Part shown: piece by piece, positions 38,739 through 50,130 of the stretch | Layout: the number at the start of each line of letters is the position of its first letter | How positions within the stretch are numbered: position 1 is the stretch's first letter | DNA from: Methanobacteriales archaeon HGW-Methanobacteriales-1 | GTDB taxonomy: Archaea; Methanobacteriota; Methanobacteria; Methanobacteriales; Methanobacteriaceae | Assembly (NCBI GenBank): GCA_002839705.1 | Contig: PGYO01000006.1 | Span: forward strand, 1 to 64,000 | Length of the DNA stretch: 64,000 bases | Direction: 5' to 3' | Position numbers and translations under genes: made by a program | Notes under the pieces: generated by a model | Databases searched by the model: none | What the model was told of the DNA's origin: nothing | What the model saw: the letters and a program-made list of their open reading frames with translations, nothing else

Positions 38739-38991
38739 AACGCAAATATGGTTTTACACCGGAATAGTTCTCCTGGTTGGTGGTAGTATTGCCACGGCTA
38801 TTGGCCCTGGTGTAAAAGATCCAATTATAAGGACTTTGAATACTGAAATCCCAGCTATTGGTCTTTCTTTAATCTTTTTAACTTATAATCACACTATAGC
38901 GCTTTTAACTTACATTGCAGCTTCTGTTATTATTACTATGATTCTTTTAAGAGTCGTTGTCAGAATGGAAGAAATGGGGGCTGAGCTATGA
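38731..38991 (+). CDS. ehaE: Energy-converting hydrogenase A subunit EhaE
   Basis: This 86-residue integral protein starts at TTG 38731, six bases after GGAGGGAG. It has a [20 protein letters not shown] loop, then a hydrophobic pair ([20 protein letters not shown]). It fits DUF2107/EhaE. Its stop overlaps the ehaF start by four bases (ATGA), so translation is probably coupled. Confidence 0.8.
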   Translation: MIETQIWFYTGIVLLVGGSIATAIGPGVKDPIIRTLNTEIPAIGLSLIFLTYNHTIALLTYIAASVIITMILLRVVVRMEEMGAEL

Positions 38992-39470
38992 AGGATATTG
39001 GCCAATTATGGAATGATCTGGCTAACCCTAAGAGGATCCCTAGACTATTTTCCGTAGTTCTGGGATTAATTTTAATTGTGGGATTTTTTGTCCCTATGGC
39101 TCTTAATGACCATCAAATTTATCCACGTCCTTTGCCACAGGAACAGGTAAATCAACAAAACCCTCTGGCTCCTTATGATAGGGGTGGAGTTCCTTTAGTA
39201 GAACCTGGAATTGTTAAAGCACAATATCCTCAAAATGCTGCTAAATTAGGTATGACAACTGGTTACCTATCACCTATTGCCATTGGTGTGAAGAATACCA
39301 CCCGTTATTATGGTACTTCTATCTATTCATCTCCTGGTGGCTTAATTGACGAGATATTATACTACACCCGTGGTTTTGACACTATATTAGAATCTACCAT
39401 ACTCATGATGGCCTTTGTGATTGCTTCCTGGGTTGCTTTGAACTTCACTATGAGAAGGAGGAAAGATTGA
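38988..39470 (+). CDS. ehaF: Energy-converting hydrogenase A subunit EhaF
   Basis: This 160-residue protein has one membrane segment near each end ([17 protein letters not shown] and [15 protein letters not shown]). Between them lie about 85 polar residues that probably face outward ([39 protein letters not shown]). It fits DUF2106/EhaF. It is unusual in this operon for its large loop. Confidence 0.8.
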   Translation: MKDIGQLWNDLANPKRIPRLFSVVLGLILIVGFFVPMALNDHQIYPRPLPQEQVNQQNPLAPYDRGGVPLVEPGIVKAQYPQNAAKLGMTTGYLSPIAIGVKNTTRYYGTSIYSSPGGLIDEILYYTRGFDTILESTILMMAFVIASWVALNFTMRRRKD

Positions 39471-40138
39471 TGTTAGTTCCTGAACTTGTACCAGCATACA
39501 CCGTTTCTTTGTTCCTTCCAGCACTTTACGCCGGTTTAATCACGGGCTTTATTGGCCTTCTGGCTATATCTTTCCAGAAAAATGACCTTAGTGCATTAAT
39601 ACTTACCGATATTGTGGGACTGTCCATGTTGGTTATAGTGGCTTCAGTAGGTACTGATCTAGCAGAAGCATTAATTTTACCCGGTTTAGTAGTAGAACTG
39701 GCAGAAATCATGGCTATCTCTGAGATATTAATGAGTAGAGAAATGCGCAAAACTGGTAAAACAGCCCCTTTACTTCCATTCCCGTTCACTGCGGATATGG
39801 AAATAATGACCACTGCTGCAAATTTCATTGCAGTCATATTGGTGGTGTATGGGGTATTCTTAAGTGGATTTACTGGTGGGGCCATTGCCGGTGGAGGAAT
39901 ATTATTCTATGTTATCTCTAAAAAATCCCGTGGACTTCCTATAAAAATCTGGGAAGGTATTGCAGGTATCTCAGGTATTGCCTGGACTATATGGTTGGCC
40001 GGATTTTTAATATTCTTTGTAGCTCCAGATTACTGGCTTTTAGGTTTATTCATGTCTGCATTTGGTATTTTAATCAAAGTAGCATCTAAAATGGGCCTGA
40101 TTGGTGTGATGGCTAGAGAGGAATTCAAAAGAGAGTAA
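39470..40138 (+). CDS. ehaG: Energy-converting hydrogenase A subunit EhaG
   Basis: This 222-residue protein has six or seven hydrophobic segments. ATG 39470 follows AAGGAGG and overlaps the ehaF stop by one base. It contains [34 protein letters not shown] and [20 protein letters not shown]. It fits DUF2105/EhaG, one of the integral Eha-specific subunits. Confidence 0.8.
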   Translation: MLVPELVPAYTVSLFLPALYAGLITGFIGLLAISFQKNDLSALILTDIVGLSMLVIVASVGTDLAEALILPGLVVELAEIMAISEILMSREMRKTGKTAPLLPFPFTADMEIMTTAANFIAVILVVYGVFLSGFTGGAIAGGGILFYVISKKSRGLPIKIWEGIAGISGIAWTIWLAGFLIFFVAPDYWLLGLFMSAFGILIKVASKMGLIGVMAREEFKRE

Positions 40139-40252
40139 AAATCATAACCTAAATTTAATCATTTGATTAAATGCCAACTATCAGATGTAGGACATGGTCC
40201 AATAATTAAAATTTACTAAATTTCAAGTTAAAAATAAAAAGAGGAGTAGCAG

Positions 40253-40930
40253 ATGGATATAGCAACATTAGGCGGGCAAATACTGGGTCAAATACCTCTG
40301 GGTGATATTGTACTTTACCTTACTCCTTTCAACCTGTTCATGTTTGCCGGTGCCCTTATATTTACTACTTTAATTGCCATAAGCCGGACTGAAACTCAAG
40401 TAGAAGCAGAGTTTGGTTCACTTAAAGATAAAAAAATACAAGTAGATCTTGAAGAATTTAAAATTAGAAGATTTCTGGCTATTGTTTGTGGCCTGGCCAC
40501 AGCAGGTGCCATGATTACCGGAGACCTGTTTAACTTTACCTTATTTGTAGCCCTTATTGGTATAGTTAACATCGGTATTGTATCTGCAGTAAAGCAGGTT
40601 GATGTGCTTAATGCAGCTTATCAATATGGTCTGGTGGCGATGATTGCATCAATGCCATTGTTTGCAGGTGCAGCTTTGATATTAGGTGCTACCGGGACTT
40701 TAAGTCTCTTCCAGCTCTCTCAGACTGCTACTACTCCTATGATGTATTTCGCATCGTTATTATTACTAATGGGAATTGTTGGTGAAACGGGTGTGGCCCC
40801 ATTTTATGCTACCAAAGCAGAAATGTTTAGAACACCAGGATCTCCATTTATCCTTATAATTCACTTAAGTTCTTTATTAATAATTATAAGAGCAATTGAA
40901 ATATTATTAATCATAAATAAACCATTTTAA
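40253..40930 (+). CDS. ehaH: Energy-converting hydrogenase A subunit EhaH (antiporter-like)
   Basis: This 225-residue protein resembles part of an Mrp/NuoL-type antiporter subunit: [20 protein letters not shown], then [39 protein letters not shown] and Pro/Gly breaks in helices. It is much shorter than NuoL (about 600 residues), which is normal for EhaH. It probably forms part of the Na+ or H+ path that drives ferredoxin reduction. GAGGAG precedes ATG 40253. Confidence 0.8.
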   Translation: MDIATLGGQILGQIPLGDIVLYLTPFNLFMFAGALIFTTLIAISRTETQVEAEFGSLKDKKIQVDLEEFKIRRFLAIVCGLATAGAMITGDLFNFTLFVALIGIVNIGIVSAVKQVDVLNAAYQYGLVAMIASMPLFAGAALILGATGTLSLFQLSQTATTPMMYFASLLLLMGIVGETGVAPFYATKAEMFRTPGSPFILIIHLSSLLIIIRAIEILLIINKPF

Positions 40931-41021
40931 CCGTTAAACATTAAATAATTGATTTAATAATTAAAATTGTCTATTACTAGAAATAATCATTAAATATCCG
41001 GTTTGGGGTGCAGGTGATAAA

Positions 41022-41237
41022 ATGAATCAATTAAAAATAGCAAGCTATTTGATGTTTGCAATTTCAGTTATAGGTATAGTTTATGCCCTGATCTTTAATC
41101 CAGCTAGCTGGATTGTTTATGGAATAGCTATTGTATTAATACCAGTATTTTTACTATCTCTAGGCCTTCTTACCATGGCTAAGAGTACAAAAGAGGAGGA
41201 AGATGAGAGAACTAATGAACCATTTATTGGATATTAA
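41022..41237 (+). CDS. ehaI: Energy-converting hydrogenase A subunit EhaI
   Basis: This 71-residue protein has two hydrophobic segments and a strongly acidic tail (STKEEEDERTNEPFIGY). GGTGATAAA stands directly before ATG 41022, the model ribosome binding site for this window. It is placed as EhaI by order between the antiporter-like and NuoH-like genes. Confidence 0.75.
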   Translation: MNQLKIASYLMFAISVIGIVYALIFNPASWIVYGIAIVLIPVFLLSLGLLTMAKSTKEEEDERTNEPFIGY

Positions 41238-41376
41238 ATTGTTTGAAAAATTAATATTCAGATATTTGATGGATAATCTTTAATTTCAATTGATTAATTC
41301 CATTTAATCTTTATATTAATTAAATTGAAATGCTAATCAAAGTAATGGTTAAATCTCTCGACTCAACGGTGATGAA

Positions 41377-42240
41377 ATGAATCTAATGGCAAACATCCTT
41401 CTAAATGTTCTCATTGCTTTCTTGATGGGAAGTATCCTGTTTGGATTGCAAAGGAAGATCATGGCCCGTATACAGATGAGACCTGGGCCTCCCATCATAC
41501 AACATCTTCTACACATATTAAAATTTTATATTAAAGAATCATCTTTCCCTAAAACAGCAGCAATGCCATTTTATGTGGCAATTTCCAGTACCCTTTGTGC
41601 TATATGGATCACCGCAGTAATTGTAGGTCCCGTAATTGGAGGATCACTTTTAATAATATTTGCGGTTTATACTATGCACAAAATCGTGGAACACAATGCT
41701 GGTTCATCCTCTGGTTCTCCCTATGGAAAAATTAGCTGTGTCAGAGCTGTATTTTCTGCAGCCGCGGAGGTTCCCCTTTTTGCAGTTTTAGTAATCATTT
41801 ACCTTCAGACCGGTACCATGATGATTGGTAATATTGTTAATTATCAGGCCCTGAATGGTCCCCTATTATTTACCATACCTCTAGCCGCGGTGATGTTCTT
41901 TGTCCTTATCCTTTCCAAGGCACCTTATTCACCATTTGCAATCACCAAAGGAAAAGATATAATTTCTGGTTATGAAACAGAGCACTTTGGTGTTTTAAGA
42001 GGATACTTGATGATTTCAGAATCAATAGCATGGTATATGCTCCTATGGGTATTTTTAACAGTTTTCATAGGGCCTTTAAGTTTAATAGGATATGTTATTG
42101 GAATGGTTATCCTAAGTGCCATTGTGGCCTTTATTAATGCAATTACTCCTATATTAAATCCAAATCACTCGGTTATGATGCAGGTGACATTTGCATTCAT
42201 TGGAATATTTGGTTCCATTTTACTAATGATAGTGTTTTAA
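41377..42240 (+). CDS. ehaJ: Energy-converting hydrogenase A subunit EhaJ (NuoH-like)
   Basis: This 287-residue protein is the NuoH/EchB-type membrane subunit that anchors the hydrogenase: [20 protein letters not shown] at residues 22-41, then [21 protein letters not shown], and [20 protein letters not shown], the conserved acidic loop. Eight hydrophobic segments are present. GGTGATGAA precedes ATG 41377. Confidence 0.88.
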   Translation: MNLMANILLNVLIAFLMGSILFGLQRKIMARIQMRPGPPIIQHLLHILKFYIKESSFPKTAAMPFYVAISSTLCAIWITAVIVGPVIGGSLLIIFAVYTMHKIVEHNAGSSSGSPYGKISCVRAVFSAAAEVPLFAVLVIIYLQTGTMMIGNIVNYQALNGPLLFTIPLAAVMFFVLILSKAPYSPFAITKGKDIISGYETEHFGVLRGYLMISESIAWYMLLWVFLTVFIGPLSLIGYVIGMVILSAIVAFINAITPILNPNHSVMMQVTFAFIGIFGSILLMIVF

Positions 42241-42394
42241 CTATTAATTTAGTGATTTAAACTATTATTATATATTCAAAGAAAAAAACAGTTAATTTAG
42301 TGATTAAATTTATTCAATAACATTCAAACAAAAAAAGTTAATTAATAAACATTTATTAATATTATAAAATCTTCATCTGGAAGGAGAATTAGAA

Positions 42395-42652
42395 ATGGCA
42401 GAAGAAAAAGATTTACTATTCCTGGTAGCTTTAGTAGCTTTTGGAGTAATATTGGCTAGTGGATTGGCAGCCTTCCTACAATGGATGGTGGTAATTCCAA
42501 TCACTTTAGTAGCAATTCTATTTACCGGACTTCTACTAAAACAGCATAATGACAAAGTAGTACATTTTTCCGAAAACTTAGAAAAATGGGCTTTTATCGC
42601 CGCTTTATTATTCTTTATAGTGGCATTCATAGTTCTCTACAAACCAGCTTAA
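42395..42652 (+). CDS. ehaK: Energy-converting hydrogenase A subunit EhaK
   Basis: This 85-residue protein has three hydrophobic segments and a short polar stretch (KQHNDKVVHFSENLEKW). GGAAGGAGAATTAGAA precedes ATG 42395. It is assigned EhaK by position between EhaJ and EhaL. Confidence 0.72.
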   Translation: MAEEKDLLFLVALVAFGVILASGLAAFLQWMVVIPITLVAILFTGLLLKQHNDKVVHFSENLEKWAFIAALLFFIVAFIVLYKPA

Positions 42653-42664
42653 TGGTGTGATAAA

Positions 42665-42988
42665 GTGACCGAAACTTTCTATCTCATATATTTAATATCA
42701 TTTGTAATAGGGTCCATAGTAGGACTCCTATTGAGTTATAAAAAATACTCAGCCCCTTTTGTTACAGAAAAAATAGATATTATAGCACTTATAGTATCTG
42801 TTATTGGATGGGTAATCCTTTTAAATAATCAGCTTATAGTTCTAATTCAACCATTTATTTCCATCACAGTCGGTCTTTTCATGGTGGCCATGGTTTTAGG
42901 TATGAGGCCGGGATACGGTCGTTATGAAACAGTGATTGGAGTAGTTATATCTGGTGCAGTTTGGTTACTTACAAACTCAATTTTATAA
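42665..42988 (+). CDS. ehaL: Energy-converting hydrogenase A subunit EhaL
   Basis: This 107-residue protein starts at GTG 42665 after GGTGTGATAAA. It has about four hydrophobic segments with SYKKYSAPFVTEKIDIIALI and MRPGYGRYETVIG between them. It fits DUF2104/EhaL. The start lies 12 bases after the ehaK stop. Confidence 0.75.
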   Translation: MTETFYLIYLISFVIGSIVGLLLSYKKYSAPFVTEKIDIIALIVSVIGWVILLNNQLIVLIQPFISITVGLFMVAMVLGMRPGYGRYETVIGVVISGAVWLLTNSIL

Positions 42989-43117
42989 TCATGATTATCA
43001 TTAATATAATCGAAATAGGGGATATTAATCAAAATATCCAGCTGAATAGATCTTAATTAACTAAATAAATTCACATATAATAACGCAATAACTTTAAAAA
43101 TTTAAACCGGTGTTATA

Positions 43118-43501
43118 ATGGATGATGAACAATCACGTCTGGAATTAATGAAAACCAGGATAATTAGAAGTTACAGGTGGAGGGAAGACATTGTTAAACC
43201 TTTAGCTGAGGAGCTGGAAATTGATCTGGACCTTTTTGAACAAATTCTAATTAATAAACTGGATATGTCTAGTTTAGAAGCACTTCACCCCCGCTTTGAA
43301 TCAGCACGCCAAAGATGTATAAAAGAAAGAGTACACGCAGACTTACAGTTGTGCTGGCTGGAAGATGTAATGGAAATTGTATCCCCTCAACAGTCTGAAT
43401 ATATTAAAATGAAAATATCTCAGGAAGTAATTGATGGTATACCCTATCCTGAGGCCCTGGAAGACGGTAAGAAAGAACTTCTAAAAATTTTATCTAAATA
43501 G
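43118..43501 (+). CDS. ehaM: Energy-converting hydrogenase A subunit EhaM (soluble)
   Basis: This 127-residue soluble, mostly helical protein (MDDEQSRLELMKTRIIRSYR, then HADLQLCWLEDVMEIVSPQQ) fits DUF1959, the hydrophilic EhaM subunit. It has no Cys pattern suggesting a cluster. Its last codons and stop lie in the first copy of a 30-bp tandem duplication (43491-43559). GGTGTTATA precedes the start. Confidence 0.78.
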   Translation: MDDEQSRLELMKTRIIRSYRWREDIVKPLAEELEIDLDLFEQILINKLDMSSLEALHPRFESARQRCIKERVHADLQLCWLEDVMEIVSPQQSEYIKMKISQEVIDGIPYPEALEDGKKELLKILSK

Positions 43502-43559
43502 TGTTTTGAAGTAATTGTTCGATAACATTTATCTAAATAGTGTTTTGAAGTAATTGTTC
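43491..43559. repeat. 30-bp tandem duplication at the end of ehaM
   Basis: A 30-base unit beginning TATCTAAATAGTGTTTTG occurs at 43491-43520 and again, identical, at 43530-43559, with a 39-base period. The first copy contains the ehaM stop codon. It looks like a recent slip or repeat event that lengthens the ehaM-ehaN gap. Confidence 0.75.
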
Positions 43560-43659
43560 AAAAACATATAATTAATGCTTACATGAATAGTAAATCATAA
43601 TTCATCTATTAAAAAATTTAATAAATTAACATTAACGAGGGAAATTAAGAGGTAAAGAA

Positions 43660-44109
43660 ATGTTAAATGCTCTTAAAGATATTGTAAGAAAGAGTTCAAT
43701 TCACGTTTGTCTGGTGAATTCTGGAGGATGTAATGGCTGTGATATTGAAGTTGTTGCCTTACTATCTCCCAGATACGATCTAGAACAGTATGGTATATAT
43801 GTTCACAATAATCCACGGGAGGCGGATGTTATTTTAGTTACTGGTGCGGTCACTGAACAGTGGAAAGAAAATCTAAGGCGGATTTATACCAAAGCACCTG
43901 AACCTAAAATAGTAGTGGCTCTTGGAAACTGCCCTATATCCGGGGATGTCTTTAATCAAGAAGGTGGATGTGTCAATGCACCAGTTTCTGATTTCATTCC
44001 AGTAGATGCTGAAGTATCTGGATGCCCACCTCGACCTTCAGAAATATTAGAAGCTATCTTAGCTGTGGCCCCGGGTGCCATAGCTGCTAAAGGGAGGCAA
44101 AAAGAATGA
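43660..44109 (+). CDS. ehaN: Energy-converting hydrogenase A small subunit EhaN
   Basis: This 149-residue protein is the electron-transfer small subunit. [20 protein letters not shown] places Cys24 and Cys27, [12 protein letters not shown] and [13 protein letters not shown] give the two further ligands of the proximal [4Fe-4S] cluster. [13 protein letters not shown] is the family loop. It overlaps ehaO by four bases. AGAGGTAAAG precedes ATG 43660. Confidence 0.9.
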   Translation: MLNALKDIVRKSSIHVCLVNSGGCNGCDIEVVALLSPRYDLEQYGIYVHNNPREADVILVTGAVTEQWKENLRRIYTKAPEPKIVVALGNCPISGDVFNQEGGCVNAPVSDFIPVDAEVSGCPPRPSEILEAILAVAPGAIAAKGRQKE

Positions 44110-45233
44110 TTCTACCTATAGGTCCTATTCACCCTGGATTAAAGGAACCTCTTCGTTTAAAACTTAAAACTCAAGGAGAAAGAGTAATAAGTGCAGAAAT
44201 TGATTATGGTTATGTTCATCGAGGAATTGAACGTATAATGGTTGGTAAAACCTGGCAAAAATCCATTTATCTTGCAGAGAGAGTATGTGGAATTTGCTCT
44301 TATGTCCATACCCAAACCTTTGCCGAAACATTTGAAAAAATATCCGGTGAAAGAGCGCCTCTCAGAGCCCAGTATTTGCGAGTACTTACCAATGAACTGG
44401 ATAGAATTCAAAGCCACTTACTGGCCAATTCCACATTTTTTAAGGCCGTGGAACATGAAACATTATTCATGTACATGCTTCATTTAAGAGAACCTGTCAT
44501 GGATGCCATTGAGCTTTTAACTGGTAATAGGGTTAATATGGGATGGAATGTAGTTGGTGGAGTCCGTATGGATGTTAAAGATGTTCATCTCCAGCAGATC
44601 ATGACCATAATGAATAAATTAGAAGTGGAATATCAAAAATACGTGGAAATGTACGAGCAAGGTCCTTTAATGGGATTGAGGTCTAAAAAGGTTGGTCGAA
44701 TGACCAAAGAAGAGGCTATAAAATCCCGAGCTGTAGGGCCAATTGGTAGGGCTTCTGGTTTAAAACACGATCTTCGAGAGGACCATCATACCTACCGTGA
44801 TAATTTTGACTTTAAAGTTATCTGGAGAAAAGAAGGTGACGTCTTTGCCCGTAACATGAATCGTTTTGATGAGATTCCACAATCTATTAGTCTTATAAAA
44901 CAAGTTATTGAGAATTTACCTGAAGGTGATGTCCGTAAAAAAATAGATATTGGTGCAGGATTCGGAGAATGGAGAAATGAAGCTCCTCGGGGTGAAGTTA
45001 CCTATATGATTGAAACTAATGGTAATTTAATTAATAATGCCTCCATTAGAACTCCCAGTATCATGAATATTGATGCCTGTGCTAAGTATATGCTAAAAGA
45101 CGTGGCTACTGTATCAGATGCCATTGCGGCCTATGCCAGTGTTGATCCATGTATTGCCTGCGCGGAACGGGTGGTAATTGTGGATGAAAAAGGTGGAGAA
45201 AAACAATTCCAAGGTATCTTCGATATTAAATAG
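44106..45233 (+). CDS. ehaO: Energy-converting hydrogenase A large subunit EhaO ([NiFe] site)
   Basis: This 375-residue catalytic subunit has both NiFe-binding pairs: RVCGIC (Cys61, Cys64) and DPCIAC (Cys349, Cys352). It also has the N-terminal [16 protein letters not shown] and [13 protein letters not shown] segments of group 4 hydrogenases. The complex uses membrane ion motive force to reduce low-potential ferredoxin with H2, mainly to refill methanogenic intermediates. About 23 residues follow the last Cys. GGAGG precedes the overlapping start. Confidence 0.92.
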   Translation: MILPIGPIHPGLKEPLRLKLKTQGERVISAEIDYGYVHRGIERIMVGKTWQKSIYLAERVCGICSYVHTQTFAETFEKISGERAPLRAQYLRVLTNELDRIQSHLLANSTFFKAVEHETLFMYMLHLREPVMDAIELLTGNRVNMGWNVVGGVRMDVKDVHLQQIMTIMNKLEVEYQKYVEMYEQGPLMGLRSKKVGRMTKEEAIKSRAVGPIGRASGLKHDLREDHHTYRDNFDFKVIWRKEGDVFARNMNRFDEIPQSISLIKQVIENLPEGDVRKKIDIGAGFGEWRNEAPRGEVTYMIETNGNLINNASIRTPSIMNIDACAKYMLKDVATVSDAIAAYASVDPCIACAERVVIVDEKGGEKQFQGIFDIK

Positions 45234-45369
45234 TATCTTGAATTTAAATCAATAATTAAAATTTAATTATTTGAAATATCTAAAATGGCAAATAATTCAA
45301 TTTAATCTAAAATCAGTAATTAATGGTTAATAATTAACTAATTAAATATTTACAATGTGATGGTGTCCT

Positions 45370-46398
45370 ATGTCTTCTGTAATATGGTACATGTATGAAT
45401 TCGCTCGAAAATCATGGGCAGAGAAATTTGCTGGAGCAAAATCTGAACACGATATAGTAGAAAAACCTGATCGGTTTAGAGACTTTCCAGAAGTTTTCAA
45501 AGAATATTGTATTGGTTGCGGAGCTTGCACAGCAGCTTGTCCCGCGCCTGGAGCGATAAAATTAGTCAGAGATGAAGATACTGCAGATACGGAAGGCCTA
45601 ACCTATCCGGTAATTGTTGTGGGTGCTTGTATTCGATGTGGTTTCTGTGCGGAAGTATGTCCTACTGATCCTAAAACACTTACCTGTGGTGAAAATCACT
45701 TAATCCGTGAAGAATTTACCATTCTTCCTGTGGATAAGATGTTTGTTATTGATGATTATCTCTGTATTAGATGTAAAAAATGTATGAAATCCTGTCAGGT
45801 TGACGCCATTCACGAAGAAGATAATAAAATACTGGTTGATCAGAAAAAGTGCATTGCCTGTGGAGACTGCTTAGATGCTTGCCCGGTAAAAGGTGCACTA
45901 AAAGGTATTTACATTTCAAATATAGAAGAGCAAAAACAGATTATCAACATTATGGTTCAAACACTGGAAAAAGCCATTGAAGATCGTCAGGAAGACCTTA
46001 AAAAATTGTCATCTGATAAAATATTCAAAATGGAATATCCTCTAGCGGAATTAAAGGAAAGAGCCCTTAATATAATTCCTAAAGAAGAAATGGTCATGGA
46101 TTTAATGGAAAAAATCACTGATCGTTTGAAAATGAGAATTATCACCTGGGATGAAGAGAAGTGTACTAAATGTCGCTTGTGTGTAGAAGAATGTCCTTCT
46201 GGTGCTATAACTTATAATAAAGAAACTGGTGTTACTAGAGATCCTGAAAAGTGCTTAAGATGTAGTACTTGCCATCAAACATGTCCATTTGGGGTGGCTG
46301 GTTATTATCTAGCTAAATTCCTTATTGATAAAAATTCTGATGGTGAAGATGTGATTTTAATAACTCTAAAACCTTCACAATTGCCTGTTGTTGATTAA
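45370..46398 (+). CDS. ehaP: Eha polyferredoxin, six [4Fe-4S] clusters (EhaP)
   Basis: The 342 residues contain six Cys motifs: [60 protein letters not shown] and [12 protein letters not shown]. Four come first, then about 100 residues of helical spacer, then two. Six clusters match EhaP and separate this operon from Ehb. It should wire electrons between the small subunit and ferredoxin partners. GGTGTCCT precedes ATG 45370. Confidence 0.9.
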   Translation: MSSVIWYMYEFARKSWAEKFAGAKSEHDIVEKPDRFRDFPEVFKEYCIGCGACTAACPAPGAIKLVRDEDTADTEGLTYPVIVVGACIRCGFCAEVCPTDPKTLTCGENHLIREEFTILPVDKMFVIDDYLCIRCKKCMKSCQVDAIHEEDNKILVDQKKCIACGDCLDACPVKGALKGIYISNIEEQKQIINIMVQTLEKAIEDRQEDLKKLSSDKIFKMEYPLAELKERALNIIPKEEMVMDLMEKITDRLKMRIITWDEEKCTKCRLCVEECPSGAITYNKETGVTRDPEKCLRCSTCHQTCPFGVAGYYLAKFLIDKNSDGEDVILITLKPSQLPVVD

Positions 46399-46547
46399 TT
46401 AAACTTATTAAATTAAAATCAAGTCTAAAATTAATTAAACTATCAACTGTCAGTTAAATTATTTAAATTTATAAATCCTTGAATTTTATTAAAATAAAAA
46501 GATATTCAGTTAAAATTATTTAATAATGGATTAAAGTCTCTTAGGAG

Positions 46548-47903
46548 TTGATTAGTATTCCTGTCACAACTAAAAAAGTCTTCAAGCCCCTTAGGGAAGT
46601 TGAAGTGGACTATGAAATTGACCATAGCAAGTGTAAAGAGTGTAAAGATAGGCCTTGTTTAGAATCTTGCCCAGTGGAAGCAGTACATGAGATACCTCCA
46701 GATAAACACATTGAAATAGATGATAAATGTTTTGGATGTGTTTTATGCAGAGAAGCATGTCCTTATGATGCTATTAAGATGAGAACCATTCTCTCAGAAC
46801 CTATTAGAGAAAATATTCCTAATATTAACCCTAAACTTTGTAGAAGATGTGGTGCTTGTGTTGGTGCTTGTAAGACCGGAGCTATTCAATTAATTGCCTC
46901 TGGAACTGAGGAAGCTCACAGTGTTATTGATGAAGATAAATGCGTAAGATGCGGGTACTGCTCCAGAGTTTGCCCTACCGAGGCCATAAAATATGGTAAG
47001 ATTTTACCCAGATCTGTGGTTGGTGGAAAAGCAATCGTAGTCAACCAAAAAGATTGTATTGGTTGTATGACTTGTACCAGAGTTTGTCCTTCCAAAGGAG
47101 CAATTAATGTAGGTAAAATAAGTAAACTACCATATATTGATCCTTCTTATTGTGCAAGATGCGAAGAATGTCTCGAAGTATGTCCTTCCACCGCTATTAA
47201 ATATTCATCCCGAAAAAGGGCCTATGAACAATTTTCTAAAATTAAAACCATGGAAATTGTATCTGAACTTCTTGAAAAAGAATCTGAAAAATTGGCCAAA
47301 GATGCAGGAAGAATTGATAATGTTTTAAACAAAATTTTAAGAGATGTTGGTTATCAAAATGAGGAAGATGAATTTTCAATTGACGTTACTTCTATTATAA
47401 AAGAAAAAATTGAAGGATTTGTTGATTCCGGTCTTGAAATGAGTGACATTAAAGAAATTATTGAATTCACTTCTCCTAAACGTCAAATAACGGTCATTGA
47501 CGAGAACTGTATTGGTTGTGGTGCTTGTATGGCCCAATGCCCGGTAAGTTGTATTGAACTGGAAATGCCATCTCCCGTACATATTGGTTCAGAATGTGTT
47601 TATTGTGGTAAATGCAGTGCCATATGTCCGGTCTCAGCAGTGGAATTGAAAGAAGAGTATTTTGAAGCTGAAAATGATGAAATAATTCTTAAAAGGCGTA
47701 AGATAACTGGCCCTAGAAACGGTGAAGTTGAAGTTAATGATTCTATTTGCCAAGCTTGCGGCGTTTGTGTTAATAATTGCCCCGTAGATGCTCTAACACT
47801 TGAAAATGATAAAATTAGTGTTAATCAGGAAACCTGTATTGCCTGTGGTGAATGTCAGTCACTATGTCCTGTAAATTCAATTAAAGTTAGGGTAAAGGAT
47901 TAA
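46548..47903 (+). CDS. ehaQ: Eha polyferredoxin, ten [4Fe-4S] clusters (EhaQ)
   Basis: About 450 residues carry ten ferredoxin motifs, six in the first 220 residues, four in the last 130, with a helical spacer between. The first is irregular ([14 protein letters not shown]). Others include [24 protein letters not shown] and [12 protein letters not shown]. Ten clusters match EhaQ. The start is unclear: TTG 46548 touches the AGGAG site (46543-46547), while ATT 46557 is nine bases away and no ATG is available. Confidence 0.88.
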   Translation: MISIPVTTKKVFKPLREVEVDYEIDHSKCKECKDRPCLESCPVEAVHEIPPDKHIEIDDKCFGCVLCREACPYDAIKMRTILSEPIRENIPNINPKLCRRCGACVGACKTGAIQLIASGTEEAHSVIDEDKCVRCGYCSRVCPTEAIKYGKILPRSVVGGKAIVVNQKDCIGCMTCTRVCPSKGAINVGKISKLPYIDPSYCARCEECLEVCPSTAIKYSSRKRAYEQFSKIKTMEIVSELLEKESEKLAKDAGRIDNVLNKILRDVGYQNEEDEFSIDVTSIIKEKIEGFVDSGLEMSDIKEIIEFTSPKRQITVIDENCIGCGACMAQCPVSCIELEMPSPVHIGSECVYCGKCSAICPVSAVELKEEYFEAENDEIILKRRKITGPRNGEVEVNDSICQACGVCVNNCPVDALTLENDKISVNQETCIACGECQSLCPVNSIKVRVKD

Positions 47904-48026
47904 ATATTATTTAATTTAAAATCTTGAATTTTAAATTAACACTTTAATTGAATTACATTTAATTTAGCTTAGAAATTTACTTGCTTAGAAATTTTTATAT
48001 TATAATATTCCCTGGGAGGAGGCACT

Positions 48027-49061
48027 TTGCCAAAAAAAATATTTATTACTGATTGTGAAGGACCTTTGTCTGTTAATGACAATGCATTTGAATTAGCAGG
48101 CCATTTCATCCCTGATGGAGAAAAATTCTTCTCAGAAGTTAGTCATTATGATGATGTACTGGTGGAAGAAGTAAAAAGGCCAGGTTATAATGCGGGTGAT
48201 ACTCTTAAATTGATTATTCCTTTTTTAAAAGCATATGGTGTGGATAACCAAAAAATCATTGATTTTTCACGAGGAAATGTCATGATGGTTCCTGGTGCTA
48301 CTGAAACCATGTCTTATGTTGAATCTACCATGCCTTCATTCATAGTAAGCACCAGTTATGGTCAGTATATTAATGCACTATGTGATTTAACTGGATTCTC
48401 CTTTAAAAATACATATTTTACTCAAGCTGACCTGGATAAACATGTTCTTTTACCTGCCGAAAAGCAAAGATTGATGGAAATCAAGGACCTAATAGTTAAT
48501 GGTGCTGACTTTGAAACCATGGATAAAATCTTCTTTGAAGAGCTTCCCCAAATGGAAATTGGTAAAATAATTCATGAGGTAAAAACTGTGGGAGGGGAAG
48601 GGAAAAAACTGGCAGTGGAAGATATTTTAACAAAGAATGATGCCTCCCCAGATAGTGTCATGTATGTTGGTGACAGCATTACTGATGTGGAGCCCTTAAA
48701 ATTTGCAAAGGATAATCGTGGAGTTTCAGTTTCATTTAATGGTAATGAATATGCCATCAATGCTGCAGATATTGCTATAATATCCAAAAATACCATAGCT
48801 ACATCCATACTAATTGATCTACATTCTAAATTCAATAGCGATTATGTAAGAAGATTTGTGGAAGGTTACGCTATAGATCCTCAACGAGCATTGGCCAACT
48901 TCAGAGTAAGTTTCCAGCTTTTGGAACAATTTAAAGAAATATTTCCTTCAGATTTACCTATAATTGAATTAATTAATGATGAAAACCGGGAAGAACTCAT
49001 CAAAAAAAGTTTAATATGTCGAAAAGAACTTAGAGGAGAATCTATTGGTAGTTTGGGATAA
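48027..49061 (+). CDS. ehaR: Energy-converting hydrogenase A subunit EhaR, HAD-like
   Basis: This 344-residue protein starts at TTG 48027, four bases after GGAGGAGG. ITDCEGPLSVND is a variant HAD motif I (D-x-E instead of D-x-D), and VMYVGDSITDVEPLKFA is motif IV. It resembles HAD phosphatases and is annotated in relatives as EhaR. The substrate is unknown, and the altered motif I may mean altered chemistry. Confidence 0.75.
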   Translation: MPKKIFITDCEGPLSVNDNAFELAGHFIPDGEKFFSEVSHYDDVLVEEVKRPGYNAGDTLKLIIPFLKAYGVDNQKIIDFSRGNVMMVPGATETMSYVESTMPSFIVSTSYGQYINALCDLTGFSFKNTYFTQADLDKHVLLPAEKQRLMEIKDLIVNGADFETMDKIFFEELPQMEIGKIIHEVKTVGGEGKKLAVEDILTKNDASPDSVMYVGDSITDVEPLKFAKDNRGVSVSFNGNEYAINAADIAIISKNTIATSILIDLHSKFNSDYVRRFVEGYAIDPQRALANFRVSFQLLEQFKEIFPSDLPIIELINDENREELIKKSLICRKELRGESIGSLG

Positions 49062-49119
49062 TTTAATTTAGGGATTAATGGATTTATTTGAAATATTTAA
49101 ATGACGGGGAGTTAAATTA

Positions 49120-50010
49120 ATGGAAATTAATGGAATAGAAATTGAGGATACTTACTGCGAGATTTTTGATGGGACTTGCGTAAGGGCCATTATAACGGGG
49201 GATAATGATCAAATCATTGAAAGAGCTGCCTATGATGCAACTTCCACTCCAGGTGCAGTTATTGGAAGAGTTGAAGGTGGTTTAGAATCCTTCATTGATT
49301 CATCTAAAACTCCTGATGGTAGAAATGGCGCTATATTACAATTCTGGTTTGGATTAGATGATCTGGAGAAATTCGAAGTAGAATTATCCTATAGAATTCG
49401 CCAGGATATACTGGTAAAACCATTTACTTCTATGTTCAATGCCACACCTGATGCTGATGGTTTCATAGGCATGATGAAACAAGTAGGCCACTGTGGTGAT
49501 GGTTATGAATGGGAAGAAGAATTATATGGTCGTAATATGATTATAGTTCCTATTGCTATTCCTGACTTTAAAATTGAGAGTAAATTAGGATATAAAACTG
49601 GATTTATGGGTGCTAATTTCTGGTATATGTGCCAGACCAGAGAAGCGGTAATTGAAGCTGGTCAAAGGGCACTGGAGGCCATTAAAGAAGTTGAAGGAGT
49701 TATAACGCCATTTGATATTTGTTCAGCAGCATCTAAACCTGAAACTAACTATCCCTGGATTGGCCCTACAACTAATCATCCTTATTGTCCGTCACTAAGG
49801 CCCAAACTCAAAGAACAGTCTTTAGTACCTGAAAATGCAAATTTTATTCCAGAAATAGTTATTAATGGAATGGACATGGAAAGTGTAAAAAAAGCCATGA
49901 AAGTAGGTATTGAAGCGGCCTGTGAAGTAGATGGTGTTACTAAAATCTCTGCCGGCAATTATAATGGCCAATTAGGTAAATATAAACTTAATTTAAAAGA
50001 TCTTTTTTAA
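49120..50010 (+). CDS. Formylmethanofuran-H4MPT formyltransferase paralogue
   Basis: This 296-residue protein looks like a full-length Ftr: [20 protein letters not shown], then [33 protein letters not shown], and [20 protein letters not shown]. Ftr moves the formyl group between methanofuran and tetrahydromethanopterin. Its position after ehaR matches the second Ftr copy (ftrII) reported next to eha in Methanothermobacter. I infer a paralogue, with the main ftr elsewhere. Whether it is catalytic or regulatory cannot be read here. Confidence 0.82.
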   Translation: MEINGIEIEDTYCEIFDGTCVRAIITGDNDQIIERAAYDATSTPGAVIGRVEGGLESFIDSSKTPDGRNGAILQFWFGLDDLEKFEVELSYRIRQDILVKPFTSMFNATPDADGFIGMMKQVGHCGDGYEWEEELYGRNMIIVPIAIPDFKIESKLGYKTGFMGANFWYMCQTREAVIEAGQRALEAIKEVEGVITPFDICSAASKPETNYPWIGPTTNHPYCPSLRPKLKEQSLVPENANFIPEIVINGMDMESVKKAMKVGIEAACEVDGVTKISAGNYNGQLGKYKLNLKDLF

Positions 50011-50130
50011 TTTAATCAATTAATATTTATTAAAAGATCAATTTCATAAATCAATGTGTAAATTAAATCAGTAAAGTTATTAAAATTATTAAATCATTGT
50101 TTAACAAATTTAAACTATTAAAAGACAATT

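Noticed and set aside
37156-47903. Operon as ehb (energy-converting hydrogenase B)
   Set aside because: The polyferredoxins have six and ten clusters in EhaP and EhaQ order, and the EhaM-type (DUF1959) and EhaF-type genes are present. Ehb has a 14-cluster polyferredoxin and a full NuoL-like subunit, neither of which is seen.
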